From Peptococcaceae bacterium 1109 (lineage in GTDB: Bacteria; Bacillota; Limnochordia; Darwinibacteriales; Darwinibacteriaceae), in NCBI GenBank assembly GCA_001028815.1, contig LDJB01000005.1, positions 42,684 to 106,683 of the forward strand: DNA of 64,000 nucleotides. The letters run 5' to 3'. Below, in pieces: positions 1 through 7,896 of the stretch (position 1 is the first letter of the stretch; each line of letters opens with the position of its first letter). The notes beneath the pieces were generated by a model. It saw nothing but the letters and a program-made list of their open reading frames with translations, had not been told where the DNA came from and did not search any database. A program made the translations under genes and the position numbers.

Positions 1-90
1 CTTCTCAGGCCCCAGCTACCGCTACAGAGAAGCCATCGCTGCTAGAGCAGAAGGTATTTCACAGACAACTCAGATGGACTAGACAACGAT

Positions 91-702
91 TCAGGTCAGG
101 GTGCTATGTACGTCTACACTGCCATGCTCTGGAATTTTTGATTGCCAAAAACACAGGGGTACTGCTCCGTGGGTATAGGTGTGGCCGGGGTACTGGTCAA
201 TAGGCTGGCCGTTAACAATAGCGACCATACGGTCAGCTTGAACAAACGATGCAGAGGGTACGAGGAAGCGGACCATGTTTATCTGGTAGAACAGCGCTGT
301 GTAGGTGACTGTGTCGCGATCCGATAATATCCGATTGATATCATACATCATCAGTCCGTCGTTTTGGATCGGCGGCAGGGCTGATGCTAGGCCTACATCA
401 ACAGTTTTATTGCTTGAAAGATCGACGCTGAGGACGGTAGGCTCATATCCATCTAGCTCCACTTTGAGTTCGCGCTGGCCAGCTGCAAGGGTTTTGAGTT
501 CGAAATTGCCTCTCGCATCAGTAACAGCTCTTCGTAAGCCCATAGTGACAAGCGCACCCACCAAAGGAACGCCTGTATCCTCTTCCATAACCGTGCCGGC
601 TACGTTGTAGTGGCTTGTCCATATGCCGAGACAACCTGTAAGCATCATAGCTACTGCTAGGAGCAGAGGGATAAAAATCCGCCGCTTCTGACTGCTATTC
701 AT
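91..702 (-). CDS. Lipoprotein with carboxypeptidase-regulatory-like domain, 3'-truncated copy
   Basis: A 203-residue protein whose N-terminus is a lipoprotein signal peptide ending in the lipobox LTGC (about residues 21-24). A CarboxypepD_reg-like beta-sandwich of about 70 residues follows (VAGTVMEEDTGVPLVGALVT, then DARGNFELKTL). It is a paralogue of the neighbouring gene that ends at 1063. Homology runs to GAVPL near the C-terminus and then stops: shifting frame at the T5 run (minus strand, about 144-153) restores a match (GNQKFQ against GENTFQ) that soon meets a stop. The last 20 or so residues are therefore probably out-of-frame read-through of a decayed gene, and the C-terminal YfaP-like domain of the intact copy is lost. 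The start is supported by GGAGAG upstream. Function unknown; probably a surface or periplasmic lipoprotein if it is made at all. Confidence 0.7.
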   Translation of the reverse strand: MNSSQKRRIFIPLLLAVAMMLTGCLGIWTSHYNVAGTVMEEDTGVPLVGALVTMGLRRAVTDARGNFELKTLAAGQRELKVELDGYEPTVLSVDLSSNKTVDVGLASALPPIQNDGLMMYDINRILSDRDTVTYTALFYQINMVRFLVPSASFVQADRMVAIVNGQPIDQYPGHTYTHGAVPLCFWQSKIPEHGSVDVHSTLT

Positions 703-875
703 CGCTGTTTTCTCTCCTTCGTCTGTCTTGTAGGTTGTCTTGATAAAGAACCGCGCCTTTATTTGAGTGACTCTCCCACCCCTTCATAAGCAAAACGGCA
801 GGCCATTGTCCCCCCCCGATACGCTGCGGCTAAAGAAATGTGCTCAAATACGATCGTATTTCATCACGAAATGCC

Positions 876-939
876 CATCAACGAGCAGTAAGTGCGCTTG
901 GTTCAATAATAGACGGCGCAGCGCAATGTGTTCATTATT
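876..939 (-). repeat. 64-bp upstream repeat, copy 1 (partner at 2354-2417)
   Basis: This block matches 2354-2417 at 60 of 64 positions with no gap. It lies about 170-240 bp upstream of the start of the truncated lipoprotein gene; the partner lies about 200-260 bp upstream of the intact copy. It is better conserved than the flanking upstream sequence. The duplication therefore included the upstream region, and the block may contain the promoter or an operator. Confidence 0.75.
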
Positions 940-953
940 TGCCTGGACTCGCA

Positions 954-980
954 GAGAACCCTGATGACATCAGGGTTCTC
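954..980. repeat. Perfect 13-bp inverted repeat
   Basis: The arms GAGAACCCTGATG and CATCAGGGTTCTC flank a single A. It lies downstream of the intact lipoprotein gene (minus strand) and upstream of the truncated one. No T-run follows on either strand, so it is not a standard intrinsic terminator; it could be an operator or an RNA 3'-end stabiliser. A degenerate version occurs at the matching place upstream of the intact copy (about 2432-2455). Confidence 0.6.
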
Positions 981-1062
981 TAGCGAAGGGAGTGACCTTT
1001 AGCCTGGAGCTCTACCAACTAGAATCCCCAGGTGTTCAGTTTTGATAGCACAAGTTCCGCTT

Positions 1063-2154
1063 TTAGAGATAATCTTCTGGCTGCACTTCTACAAGTGTGG
1101 CTTCCCCGTCCTCATCAACGCGGAGCGTTATCACATAGTACTCTGTGGCTTCATCATCAACGTCGAACGAAAAGTCAAATGTGGTTTCTGTAGGAGTTGA
1201 AGATGTGGCGTTCAGGATTACCTTCAACTGGCCGGTTGTCCGTTCATACATTGTGTAAGGGTAAATCCAGATATGGTATTCTCCTGGAGTTAGAACAGGT
1301 AGGATGATGCTTTCCCAACTACAGTACTCCCATCCATCCCATTCATAAATAGGATTCTCTTCGTCAGCACTGCCGAAATCACTAGGGCACTGGTTGCTGT
1401 AGTAGACATGGCGGTCGTCGTTCCCGTGCGCGAACACGTTCGGTTCCTCGGGATCCCGCTTGAACATGTGCAAATCCAGGTCTGCTTCCCCGGCCCAGGT
1501 CATAAGGACGCGCAGGTCTAGGCGATCCATATCCGTATAGAAGGTATAAAGGGCACTGGACCTCGCGTAACCCTCCGTGTCCCACACCCTGATTTGGAAG
1601 GTGTTCTCACCCATTTCCAGGGGCACTGCTCCATTGTCCCAACCAACTTCCCCTTCCATGGGCTGGCCGTTAACGAGCGCAACAATACGGTCCAGCTCAA
1701 TGGACGACGAGGATCCAAAGACCAGGTCTCTGTCCAGCTCATAGTACAGAGTTGCGTAGTCAACAGTGTCGCCCACCATGTCGTACCAATCCCAATCGAA
1801 GAACTGCAGCGAGTCCTCTTGGAAAGGGGGCAGTTCTGATGCCAAGCCTACATCAATGGTCTTATTACTGGTAAGGTCGACGTTGAGAACTTCCGGCTCA
1901 TAGCCATCCAGCTCAACGTTGAGTTCACGCTGGCCCGCGGCAAGCATTTTCAGTTCGAAATTGCCTCTCGCATCAGTGATAGCTCTTCTTGTGCCCATAG
2001 TGACAAGCGCCCCTGCCAGAGGAATGCCCGTATCCTTTTCTGTCACAGTCCCGATTACGTTGTAGTGGCTTGTCCATATGCCCAGGCAGCCTGTGAGCAT
2101 CATAGTTACGGCTAGGAGCACTAGGGTTAAAACATGCCGTTGACTTCTAGTCAT
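1063..2154 (-). CDS. Lipoprotein with carboxypeptidase-regulatory-like and YfaP-like domains
   Basis: A 363-residue protein with a lipoprotein signal peptide (lipobox LTGC) and a CarboxypepD_reg-like fold (about residues 30-100). Its C-terminal half carries a YfaP/DUF2135-like signature: LMTWAGEADLDLHMF, then HVYYSNQ, then PGEYHIWIYPY. YfaP-like domains are extracellular beta-sandwiches of uncertain role. The start at 2154 is preferred to an upstream in-frame ATG (2199) because GAGGAGAG lies 8 bases before it and because it gives the same signal-peptide length as the paralogue. It is the intact member of a tandem pair. The role is probably envelope-associated; substrate unknown. Confidence 0.75.
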   Translation of the reverse strand: MTRSQRHVLTLVLLAVTMMLTGCLGIWTSHYNVIGTVTEKDTGIPLAGALVTMGTRRAITDARGNFELKMLAAGQRELNVELDGYEPEVLNVDLTSNKTIDVGLASELPPFQEDSLQFFDWDWYDMVGDTVDYATLYYELDRDLVFGSSSSIELDRIVALVNGQPMEGEVGWDNGAVPLEMGENTFQIRVWDTEGYARSSALYTFYTDMDRLDLRVLMTWAGEADLDLHMFKRDPEEPNVFAHGNDDRHVYYSNQCPSDFGSADEENPIYEWDGWEYCSWESIILPVLTPGEYHIWIYPYTMYERTTGQLKVILNATSSTPTETTFDFSFDVDDEATEYYVITLRVDEDGEATLVEVQPEDYL

Positions 2155-2625
2155 TGTTCTTTTCTCTCCTCTACTTTGTTGTCTGGTAACTTCCTCCAAA
2201 CGAGTTTCCTACCTATCTTTGGCCTACTCTCACCCCTCCCTGAGAAACGCGATCCTTTGGCTTTCCGCGTGCAAAACACGGCAGGTTTTCCCCCCCGTGA
2301 TATTTGGACAAAAGGGACTTATATATACAATCATATTTGATCCGCCAAACACTCATCAACGAGCAGTAAATGCGCTTAGTTCAATAATCGACGGAGCAGC
2401 GCAATGTGTTCATTATTAGCCGGGACGGGCAGCGAACCCCGATAACACCAGGGTGCCAAGAGCCCATAGCTTGCTGCAATTCTGTTTGACAAGGGCTGTG
2501 TATGCAATTACGATCTAGTTGTACGAACATTGATTATTCAATAAACAGGCAACACCCCGCGCTAAGCAACGAGAGCGTACAGAAGTTGAGTATTTCACGC
2601 CGGAGCCCAAAGGAGCAGTCAGATA
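2155..2625. other. Divergent intergenic region between lipoprotein gene and TetR gene
   Basis: About 470 bp with no supported gene. It contains the second copy of the 64-bp repeat (2354-2417) and a worn version of the hairpin seen at 954-980. It should hold promoters for the minus-strand lipoprotein gene and the plus-strand TetR gene. I could not place convincing -35/-10 boxes. Confidence 0.5.
2354..2417 (-). repeat. 64-bp upstream repeat, copy 2 (partner at 876-939)
   Basis: Four mismatches in 64 bases relative to 876-939, with no gaps. It lies upstream of the intact lipoprotein gene, so the gene and its upstream region were copied together. Confidence 0.75.
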
Positions 2626-3264
2626 ATGCGCAACAGCAGGGGGAAGTCACATGGGGATCATGAAGATGGAAGTAGGACAGATTTGAGGGTGATCAAGACC
2701 AAAAGGGCGATAACGGGCACACTCATCGAATTGCTGAGGACAAAGAGCATAGGGAAGATTACGGTCACGGAGCTTGCGCAGAAGGCGGAGATCAACAAGG
2801 GGACTTTTTACCTCCATTACGAGGATATCTACGATCTGTACCAGGAAGCTCTGCAAGGGCATCTCGAAGAAATAGTGGACAAACTAGAGTTTCTCAATCT
2901 CTTCGCTGTGGATCCTGACCGGTTCGCACGAGAGCTGGTTGCCATTGCCGTGAACAGGTCAGTTTTCGAGGGGGATCCGTTCTTTGATAGCCACAATGCG
3001 GTCTTTAACCAGAGTGTGCCTGTGTATTTCTGCAATGCTCTGACCTGGAAAATTATGAGCGTCAACAATATACCAGCCACTAAAGAAAATGAGATCAAAC
3101 TTAGGTTTATGTTGGCCGGTGCCAGCTTTGTCCTACGCCACCATCCAGCTGAAGACGGCGAGGCCATCGCCAGTGTTATCGCGAGCGCGATCAAAGAGAG
3201 TTTCCTTAAGGAATTGAAGCTGGACACACATGCTGATCAGTTGTGCAGCTGGCTCCACGAGTGA
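2626..3264 (+). CDS. TetR/AcrR family transcriptional regulator
   Basis: A 212-residue protein. Residues about 25-75 form a TetR-type helix-turn-helix: TKRAITGTLIELL, then ITVTELAQKAEINKGTFYLH, then YEDIYDLYQEAL. The C-terminal half is helical and fits the ligand-binding domains of TetR_C families used by Firmicutes. The first 20 residues are basic and poorly conserved; a later ATG at 2652 is possible, but AGGAG at 2611-2615 supports the given start. It is divergent from the lipoprotein gene and about 150 bp upstream of thiol peroxidase. Targets unknown; either neighbour is plausible. Confidence 0.85.
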   Translation: MRNSRGKSHGDHEDGSRTDLRVIKTKRAITGTLIELLRTKSIGKITVTELAQKAEINKGTFYLHYEDIYDLYQEALQGHLEEIVDKLEFLNLFAVDPDRFARELVAIAVNRSVFEGDPFFDSHNAVFNQSVPVYFCNALTWKIMSVNNIPATKENEIKLRFMLAGASFVLRHHPAEDGEAIASVIASAIKESFLKELKLDTHADQLCSWLHE

Positions 3265-3411
3265 GGAGAAGGCGATGCGGTTCGCGGTTCAGGAGTTTCT
3301 GGATATATAACAAATTTCTGTCTTTTAGGCAAAGGGAATCGCGAGCCTTTGGAGAATACCTTAGTTCATAAGTCATAAAAAGGCGAAGGAAAAAGGCGAA
3401 GGAGGATTCGA

Positions 3412-3924
3412 ATGAGCGCGCGCACAGTAAACATGGGCGGAGTACCACATCCAGTGGTAGGAGAAGCCCTGCAAGTTGGTATTGTAGCCCCAGATTTCGC
3501 CCTTATCGACAATGGCCTCGGTACCAAGACCTTGGCTGACTTCGGAAAGAAGATCAAGCTGATTAGCGTCGTCCCCTCCCTTGATACAGGCATTTGCGAC
3601 CAGCAGACACGCCGGTTTAATGAAGAGATCGGGAAGATCCCTGAAGCAGTGGCAATTACTGTTAGTGTAGATTTGCCTTTTGCCCAAGCTCGGTGGTGTG
3701 GAAATGCAGGACTAGAAGATGCTATTACTCTGTCGGACTACCGGGATGTGGCCTTCGGAAGGGACTACGGTGTACTCATTGCTGACCTGCGGTTGTTGGC
3801 CCGGGCGGTGTTCATCCTCAATGAGGAAAACGAAATAACCTACATCGAGTACCTGGATGAGATCAAGAAGCACCCCGACTATGAAGCTGCCTTGGCCGCC
3901 TTGCGCAGTCTAGTTAACAAGTAA
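3412..3924 (+). CDS. tpx: Thiol peroxidase (2-Cys peroxiredoxin)
   Basis: A 170-residue protein, the usual length for Tpx. It reduces hydrogen peroxide and alkyl hydroperoxides in the cytoplasm using thioredoxin. The peroxidatic cysteine is C62 in [18 protein letters not shown] and the resolving cysteine is C96 in [10 protein letters not shown], both in the family's standard contexts. GGAGG lies just before the ATG. It appears to be a single-gene unit and should protect an anaerobe or microaerophile from transient oxygen. Confident assignment. Confidence 0.95.
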   Translation: MSARTVNMGGVPHPVVGEALQVGIVAPDFALIDNGLGTKTLADFGKKIKLISVVPSLDTGICDQQTRRFNEEIGKIPEAVAITVSVDLPFAQARWCGNAGLEDAITLSDYRDVAFGRDYGVLIADLRLLARAVFILNEENEITYIEYLDEIKKHPDYEAALAALRSLVNK

Positions 3925-4198
3925 TTGAACGAGACCGATCTTGGCCTGGAGTTTGCCGCATTGATCGAACAGGCGTAATGGGCTAGAATGAGCTGAAACG
4001 GTGACAGCCTCAGTGCGTTTAAGATAAGCACCACCTCGGTAACGCAGGTTCTATCCACGATGATAGGCTTTTTTCCGGCGTCTTCATTCTCTGCTTGGCC
4101 ATCGCCTGCCCATTCTGCGCGAGATAAGAAGGCTGGATTCCTAGAGCACACTGAAAGAGCCTCTACAAGCCACAGCTTGAATGACCATAGCAGGAAAA
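3925..4198. other. Intergenic stretch after tpx
   Basis: No supported gene. A short hairpin followed by T6 (about 4051-4074, CTATC/GATAG arms) could terminate tpx. The GC-rich remainder has open frames on both strands that I could not relate to any family. A worn transposase fragment was considered but not supported. Confidence 0.4.
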
Positions 4199-4228
4199 GC
4201 GCCATTCCCTCGATTGAGGGAATGGCGC
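4199..4228 (-). terminator. Intrinsic terminator of the ribose-type ABC operon
   Basis: Arms GCGCCATTCCCTC and GAGGGAATGGCGC (13 bp, perfect) with a 4-base loop, followed on the minus strand by TTTT. It lies 20 bp past the stop of the binding-protein gene. Confidence 0.85.
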
Positions 4229-4247
4229 TGCGCTACCTAACCGATGC

Positions 4248-5150
4248 TTAGATATTGTCCTTGGTGAGTACAGATACGCCTGTGTCTACATAATCCGCCT
4301 CGAGGGTCTTGCCTTCCAGGACGGCTACGGCAGCCTTCATGCCTTCATAACCCATTACATCTGGGTTCTGAGCCATTGCAGCCAGGAGGTGGCCGTCACG
4401 GATGAGTTGGAGGATGGTGTTGGACTTGTCAAAGCCTACACCGATCACGCCGCCGCCAGCTTCCCGGATAGCGTTGCCTGTACCAACGGTGGAACCTTCG
4501 TTAGCGCCGAAGATGCCTACTACGCCCTGGGTGATGTAGTTAGCAGCAATGTCTTTGGACTTCGCGGCATCGCCCTCGCCGTACTGGGTTTCGAGGATCT
4601 CAAAACCGCTACCCTCAAATGCGGCCCGGAAGCCTCTTTCACGGAGCACGGTGGACATGGTGGCAGCGTTAACGTTCACGATGCCGATCAAGCCCGATGT
4701 GGTACCCTTCTCTTCCAGAGCTTTGCGCAGGGTTTCACCAGCGATTCTGCCGGCTGCTTCGTTGTCCGTAGCCAGGGTCTGTTCTGCTGGGAAGTCTGCT
4801 GGGGAGTCAACATAGATGATCTTCACGCCTGCAGCAGCGGCTTCCCGCAGAGCTGCGATTACAGCGGTTGGCCCGTTAGCAGCGAGCAAAATGGCGTCCG
4901 CGCCCGCGGCTACGGCATTATTGATCATCTCGATCTGTTTTGCATCGTCCTTCACATCAGGGGCCATCCATTGGTAAATCACGTTGCCTAGTTCTTCTGC
5001 GGCCTTCCGGGCACCTGCGTCTACGGTTACCCAGTGCTGGTCCATCTGGTCCATGGTGATCAGGAAGATTCTGTACTCCTTGGCGCTAGCCATCCCCGCA
5101 GTGGCCAGCAAGAACACACTCAACAACAGCAATACACCGATTCTCTTCAT
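4248..5150 (-). CDS. Sugar ABC transporter substrate-binding protein (RbsB-like)
   Basis: A 300-residue periplasmic-binding-protein type 1 (Peripla_BP_4). It begins with a signal peptide, MKRIGVLLLLSVFLLATAG..ASA, cleaved before KEYRI. There is no lipobox cysteine, unlike most monoderm Firmicute binding proteins. The mature part follows the ribose-binding pattern (FLITMDQMDQHWVTVDAGARK, AAGADAILLAANGP, IYVDSPADFP). It is the last gene of the minus-strand operon after ATPase and permease. The substrate is probably a pentose, a related monosaccharide or a sugar alcohol; it cannot be fixed from sequence alone. Confidence 0.9.
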   Translation of the reverse strand: MKRIGVLLLLSVFLLATAGMASAKEYRIFLITMDQMDQHWVTVDAGARKAAEELGNVIYQWMAPDVKDDAKQIEMINNAVAAGADAILLAANGPTAVIAALREAAAAGVKIIYVDSPADFPAEQTLATDNEAAGRIAGETLRKALEEKGTTSGLIGIVNVNAATMSTVLRERGFRAAFEGSGFEILETQYGEGDAAKSKDIAANYITQGVVGIFGANEGSTVGTGNAIREAGGGVIGVGFDKSNTILQLIRDGHLLAAMAQNPDVMGYEGMKAAVAVLEGKTLEADYVDTGVSVLTKDNI

Positions 5151-5205
5151 CCCTTACTCTCCTCCTTGTTTTTTTATTTATCAGCAGAGGCTAAACCTCG
5201 TGCTA

Positions 5206-6237
5206 TTACACGGAAACGTGAGTTCCTTCCGCCGCGGCTTGCCTGCGGCCAGCTTTCTTGTTGTACCGGACAAGAATATCCAAGAGGACTGTAATAATAA
5301 CGATCACGCCGATGACAATATTGCGGATGGCTACTGGAGCACCGGCAAATTGCAGGCCGTTTTGGAGCACTCCCCAGATGGCAGCACCGATGACCGTCCC
5401 TAAGAGAATCCCCTGGCCGCCTAGGGTACTTACCCCGCCAATTACTGATGCTGCTACCGCGTACAGTTCATAGCCTGTGCCTGCATCCATGGTTCCCATG
5501 CCGCTGATTGCAGTGGTGATCAAGCCCACGGTGCAGGAGCAAAACGCACTGACTAGGTATGCCTTAGTGATGGTAGCGGAGATGTTTACTCCAGAGAGGT
5601 GGGCTGCATGGATGTTGCTTCCCACAGCGTACAAATGGCGGCCAGTGCGAGTTTGGCTAAGGATGAAGTTGAAGATCAACCAGAGGGCAAAGGCAATCCA
5701 AATGGTGTTGAACAGGCCAAATGTCTTGCCGTAGTAGAAGAAGTCCATGAACCCAGCCCCGGCCTGGCCGATGGAATCAGTGTTGTAGTTGTTGTTGACA
5801 ATTTGGGCAATGCCCCGGGCAATGGTCATTGTACCCAGAGTTGCGATAAAGGCGGGCAGCTTTGCCTTGGAGATGAGCTGGCCGTTGAGGAAGCCCATGA
5901 GCAGTGCCGCTGCGTAGGTAATGAGCACAGCGGTCCACGGATTAACCCCTTTGGTCATCAGGGTGGCAGACATCATGCAGCTCATACCCACCACGGACCC
6001 AATGGACAGGTCGATGTTCCCCGTAATCAGGACATAAGATTGCCCGATCCCCGTGATCAGTGTTGGGGCAATCTGCCGGAGCAGGTTGGAGATATTACGT
6101 GATGTGAGAAAGAACGGGTTCAAGAAGGAAAATACCACAACCATGGCGATTAGGCCGATAGTGACGGTGATGACCTGCCCCATACCACGTTTTGCCAAGA
6201 TTCTCTTAAGTAGTCCTCGCTTTTCACGGTTGTTCAT
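5206..6237 (-). CDS. Sugar ABC transporter permease (RbsC-like)
   Basis: A 343-residue polytopic membrane protein of the BPD_transp_2 family, usual length. The family signature is seen in GQSYVLITGNIDLSIGSVVG and in GRHLYAVGSNIHAAHLSGVN, the loop that contacts the ATPase, and in VIGGVSTLGGQGILLGTVIG. It forms the membrane channel with the ATPase gene 12 bp upstream and the binding-protein gene downstream. The extended positively charged N-terminus precedes the first membrane helix. Confidence 0.92.
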   Translation of the reverse strand: MNNREKRGLLKRILAKRGMGQVITVTIGLIAMVVVFSFLNPFFLTSRNISNLLRQIAPTLITGIGQSYVLITGNIDLSIGSVVGMSCMMSATLMTKGVNPWTAVLITYAAALLMGFLNGQLISKAKLPAFIATLGTMTIARGIAQIVNNNYNTDSIGQAGAGFMDFFYYGKTFGLFNTIWIAFALWLIFNFILSQTRTGRHLYAVGSNIHAAHLSGVNISATITKAYLVSAFCSCTVGLITTAISGMGTMDAGTGYELYAVAASVIGGVSTLGGQGILLGTVIGAAIWGVLQNGLQFAGAPVAIRNIVIGVIVIITVLLDILVRYNKKAGRRQAAAEGTHVSV

Positions 6238-6249
6238 GGTTTTGATCTC

Positions 6250-7776
6250 CTATCCCACTTCTATTTGCTCTACAGGATCAAGTTTTTTCTCGAACTGGGT
6301 GGCGTAGTGCAGAATTAGATCCTGGGTTGCCTCCTCCACCTTCAGTTCTTTGGTGATCCTGCCATCGGCCATCACCAGGATCCGGTCGCTGATTCCCAGA
6401 ATCTCTGGGAGTTCTGAGGAAACGAAGACAACGCCGATGGACTGCTGTTTGAGCTCGTTCATGATTTGGTAGATCTCCACTTTCGAACCTACATCGATGC
6501 CCCGAGTGGGCTCATCAAACATAACGACTTTGGAATCCCGGGCCAGCCACTTGCCGATAACCACTTTCTGCTGGTTTCCTCCTGAGAGGCTCTCTGCAAG
6601 AGACTCTTCACTTGCTAGGCGAATGTCGAAATCCTGAACCGCCTCCGCGGTAATCTCCATTTCCCGCCTGTGGTTTACAACAGTAAGCCTGTTAGAGATG
6701 TGGTCCAAGTTGGGCAAGCCGATGTTTTCCCGCACGCTTAATCTAGTGCAAAGGCCATCTCTAGCTCTGTCCTCCGGTACCAGAACCAAGCCCGCCCGAA
6801 TAGCATCCTCTGGGTTGGAAATGGTGACTTCTTCGCCATGGATAAATATCTGGCCTGATGTTTTTGGGTCGGCACCGAATATAGCCCGCAAGGTTTCAGT
6901 TCGCCCTGAGCCCATTAAACCCGCGATCCCTAGAATTTCCCCTTCGTAGAGGGAGAAGTTGATATCCCGCACCAAGCGGCCCGCGTTGAGGTTCTTCACT
7001 TCGAAGACCTTTTCGCCTCGCTTTGTCTCAACCCGGGGGAACTTCTCTGTGATCTCCCGGCCAACCATATACGAGATGATCTCATCCAGGTTCGTGTCTC
7101 TGAAGGCCATGTCTACGATGTATTTTCCATCTCGGAGGATCATCACTCGATCCACAACGTGCTGCAGTTCCTCTAAGCGGTGGGAGATGTACACAATCCC
7201 ACAGCCTTCTTTCTTCAACCTTTTAATGGTGGCAAACAGGTTTTGGATCTCTTTAGCCGTCAGGGCAGAGGTGGGCTCATCCATGATTAGGATTTTGGCA
7301 TTGTGGGCCAGGGCTTTAGAGATCTCTACCAGCTGCCTTTTGGAGACGGGGAGATCTCCCACTAGGGTTTCTGGATCAATGTCAATCTGAAATTCTTCCA
7401 GCAGGCGCGCTGCACTCTCGTTCATGGCCCGTTCTGCGAGGCGGCCCCCGCGGAGGACTTCTCGTCCAAGAAAGATGTTCTGGGCGACGGTGAGATGATC
7501 GCACAAGTTCAACTCTTGGTTGATCATCGCGATTCCCAGGCCTTGGGCTGAGTGGGGTGTGAGGAATGGCACTTCCTGGCCTAGGATCTTGATAGTACCT
7601 TCATCCTTGGTGTATACGCCTGCGAGGATCTTCATCAGCGTGGATTTTCCCGCGCCGTTTTCCCCCAAAAGCCCCAAAACTTCCCCTGCTTTTAGGGTAA
7701 AGGAGACCTGGTCCAGTGCTTGGACCCCAGGAAAGCCCTTGCTGATGTTGTGCATCTCGACAATATATTCAGACAT
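6250..7776 (-). CDS. Sugar ABC transporter ATP-binding protein (RbsA-like, two NBDs)
   Basis: A 508-residue tandem ATPase. The first domain has Walker A GENGAGKST, a signature region VSKRQLVEISKAL and Walker B ILIMDEPTSAL. The second has the modified P-loop GLMGSGRTE usual for this family, signature LSGGNQQKVVIGKWL and Walker B VVMFDEPTRGIDVG. It energises import through the adjacent permease. The ATG start is at 7776. A 120-bp gap separates it from the degenerate ATPase gene upstream, which leaves room for an internal promoter. Confidence 0.93.
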   Translation of the reverse strand: MSEYIVEMHNISKGFPGVQALDQVSFTLKAGEVLGLLGENGAGKSTLMKILAGVYTKDEGTIKILGQEVPFLTPHSAQGLGIAMINQELNLCDHLTVAQNIFLGREVLRGGRLAERAMNESAARLLEEFQIDIDPETLVGDLPVSKRQLVEISKALAHNAKILIMDEPTSALTAKEIQNLFATIKRLKKEGCGIVYISHRLEELQHVVDRVMILRDGKYIVDMAFRDTNLDEIISYMVGREITEKFPRVETKRGEKVFEVKNLNAGRLVRDINFSLYEGEILGIAGLMGSGRTETLRAIFGADPKTSGQIFIHGEEVTISNPEDAIRAGLVLVPEDRARDGLCTRLSVRENIGLPNLDHISNRLTVVNHRREMEITAEAVQDFDIRLASEESLAESLSGGNQQKVVIGKWLARDSKVVMFDEPTRGIDVGSKVEIYQIMNELKQQSIGVVFVSSELPEILGISDRILVMADGRITKELKVEEATQDLILHYATQFEKKLDPVEQIEVG

Positions 7777-7896
7777 TACCAGCCCTCCGAATGCGAACGG
7801 CAGAACGCTTTTACTAATTGTACCAAAAAGCAGAAAGCGACATGGTGGAGTATTATTGGATTTAGGGGGGTAATTATTAGAAACTTGTATGACGTT

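Larger units (their letters stand above)
703..1062. other. Intergenic region between the duplicated lipoprotein genes
   Basis: No convincing gene. It holds the upstream region of the truncated lipoprotein gene, including a 64-bp block (876-939) that recurs upstream of the second copy and a perfect hairpin at 954-980. The short open frames here lack ribosome binding sites and resemble nothing. Confidence 0.6.

Noticed and set aside
954-980. Intrinsic terminator
   Set aside because: The hairpin is perfect but no T-run follows on either strand; kept as an inverted repeat only.
3925-4198. Possible transposase remnant after tpx
   Set aside because: Frames on both strands show no recognisable transposase motif.
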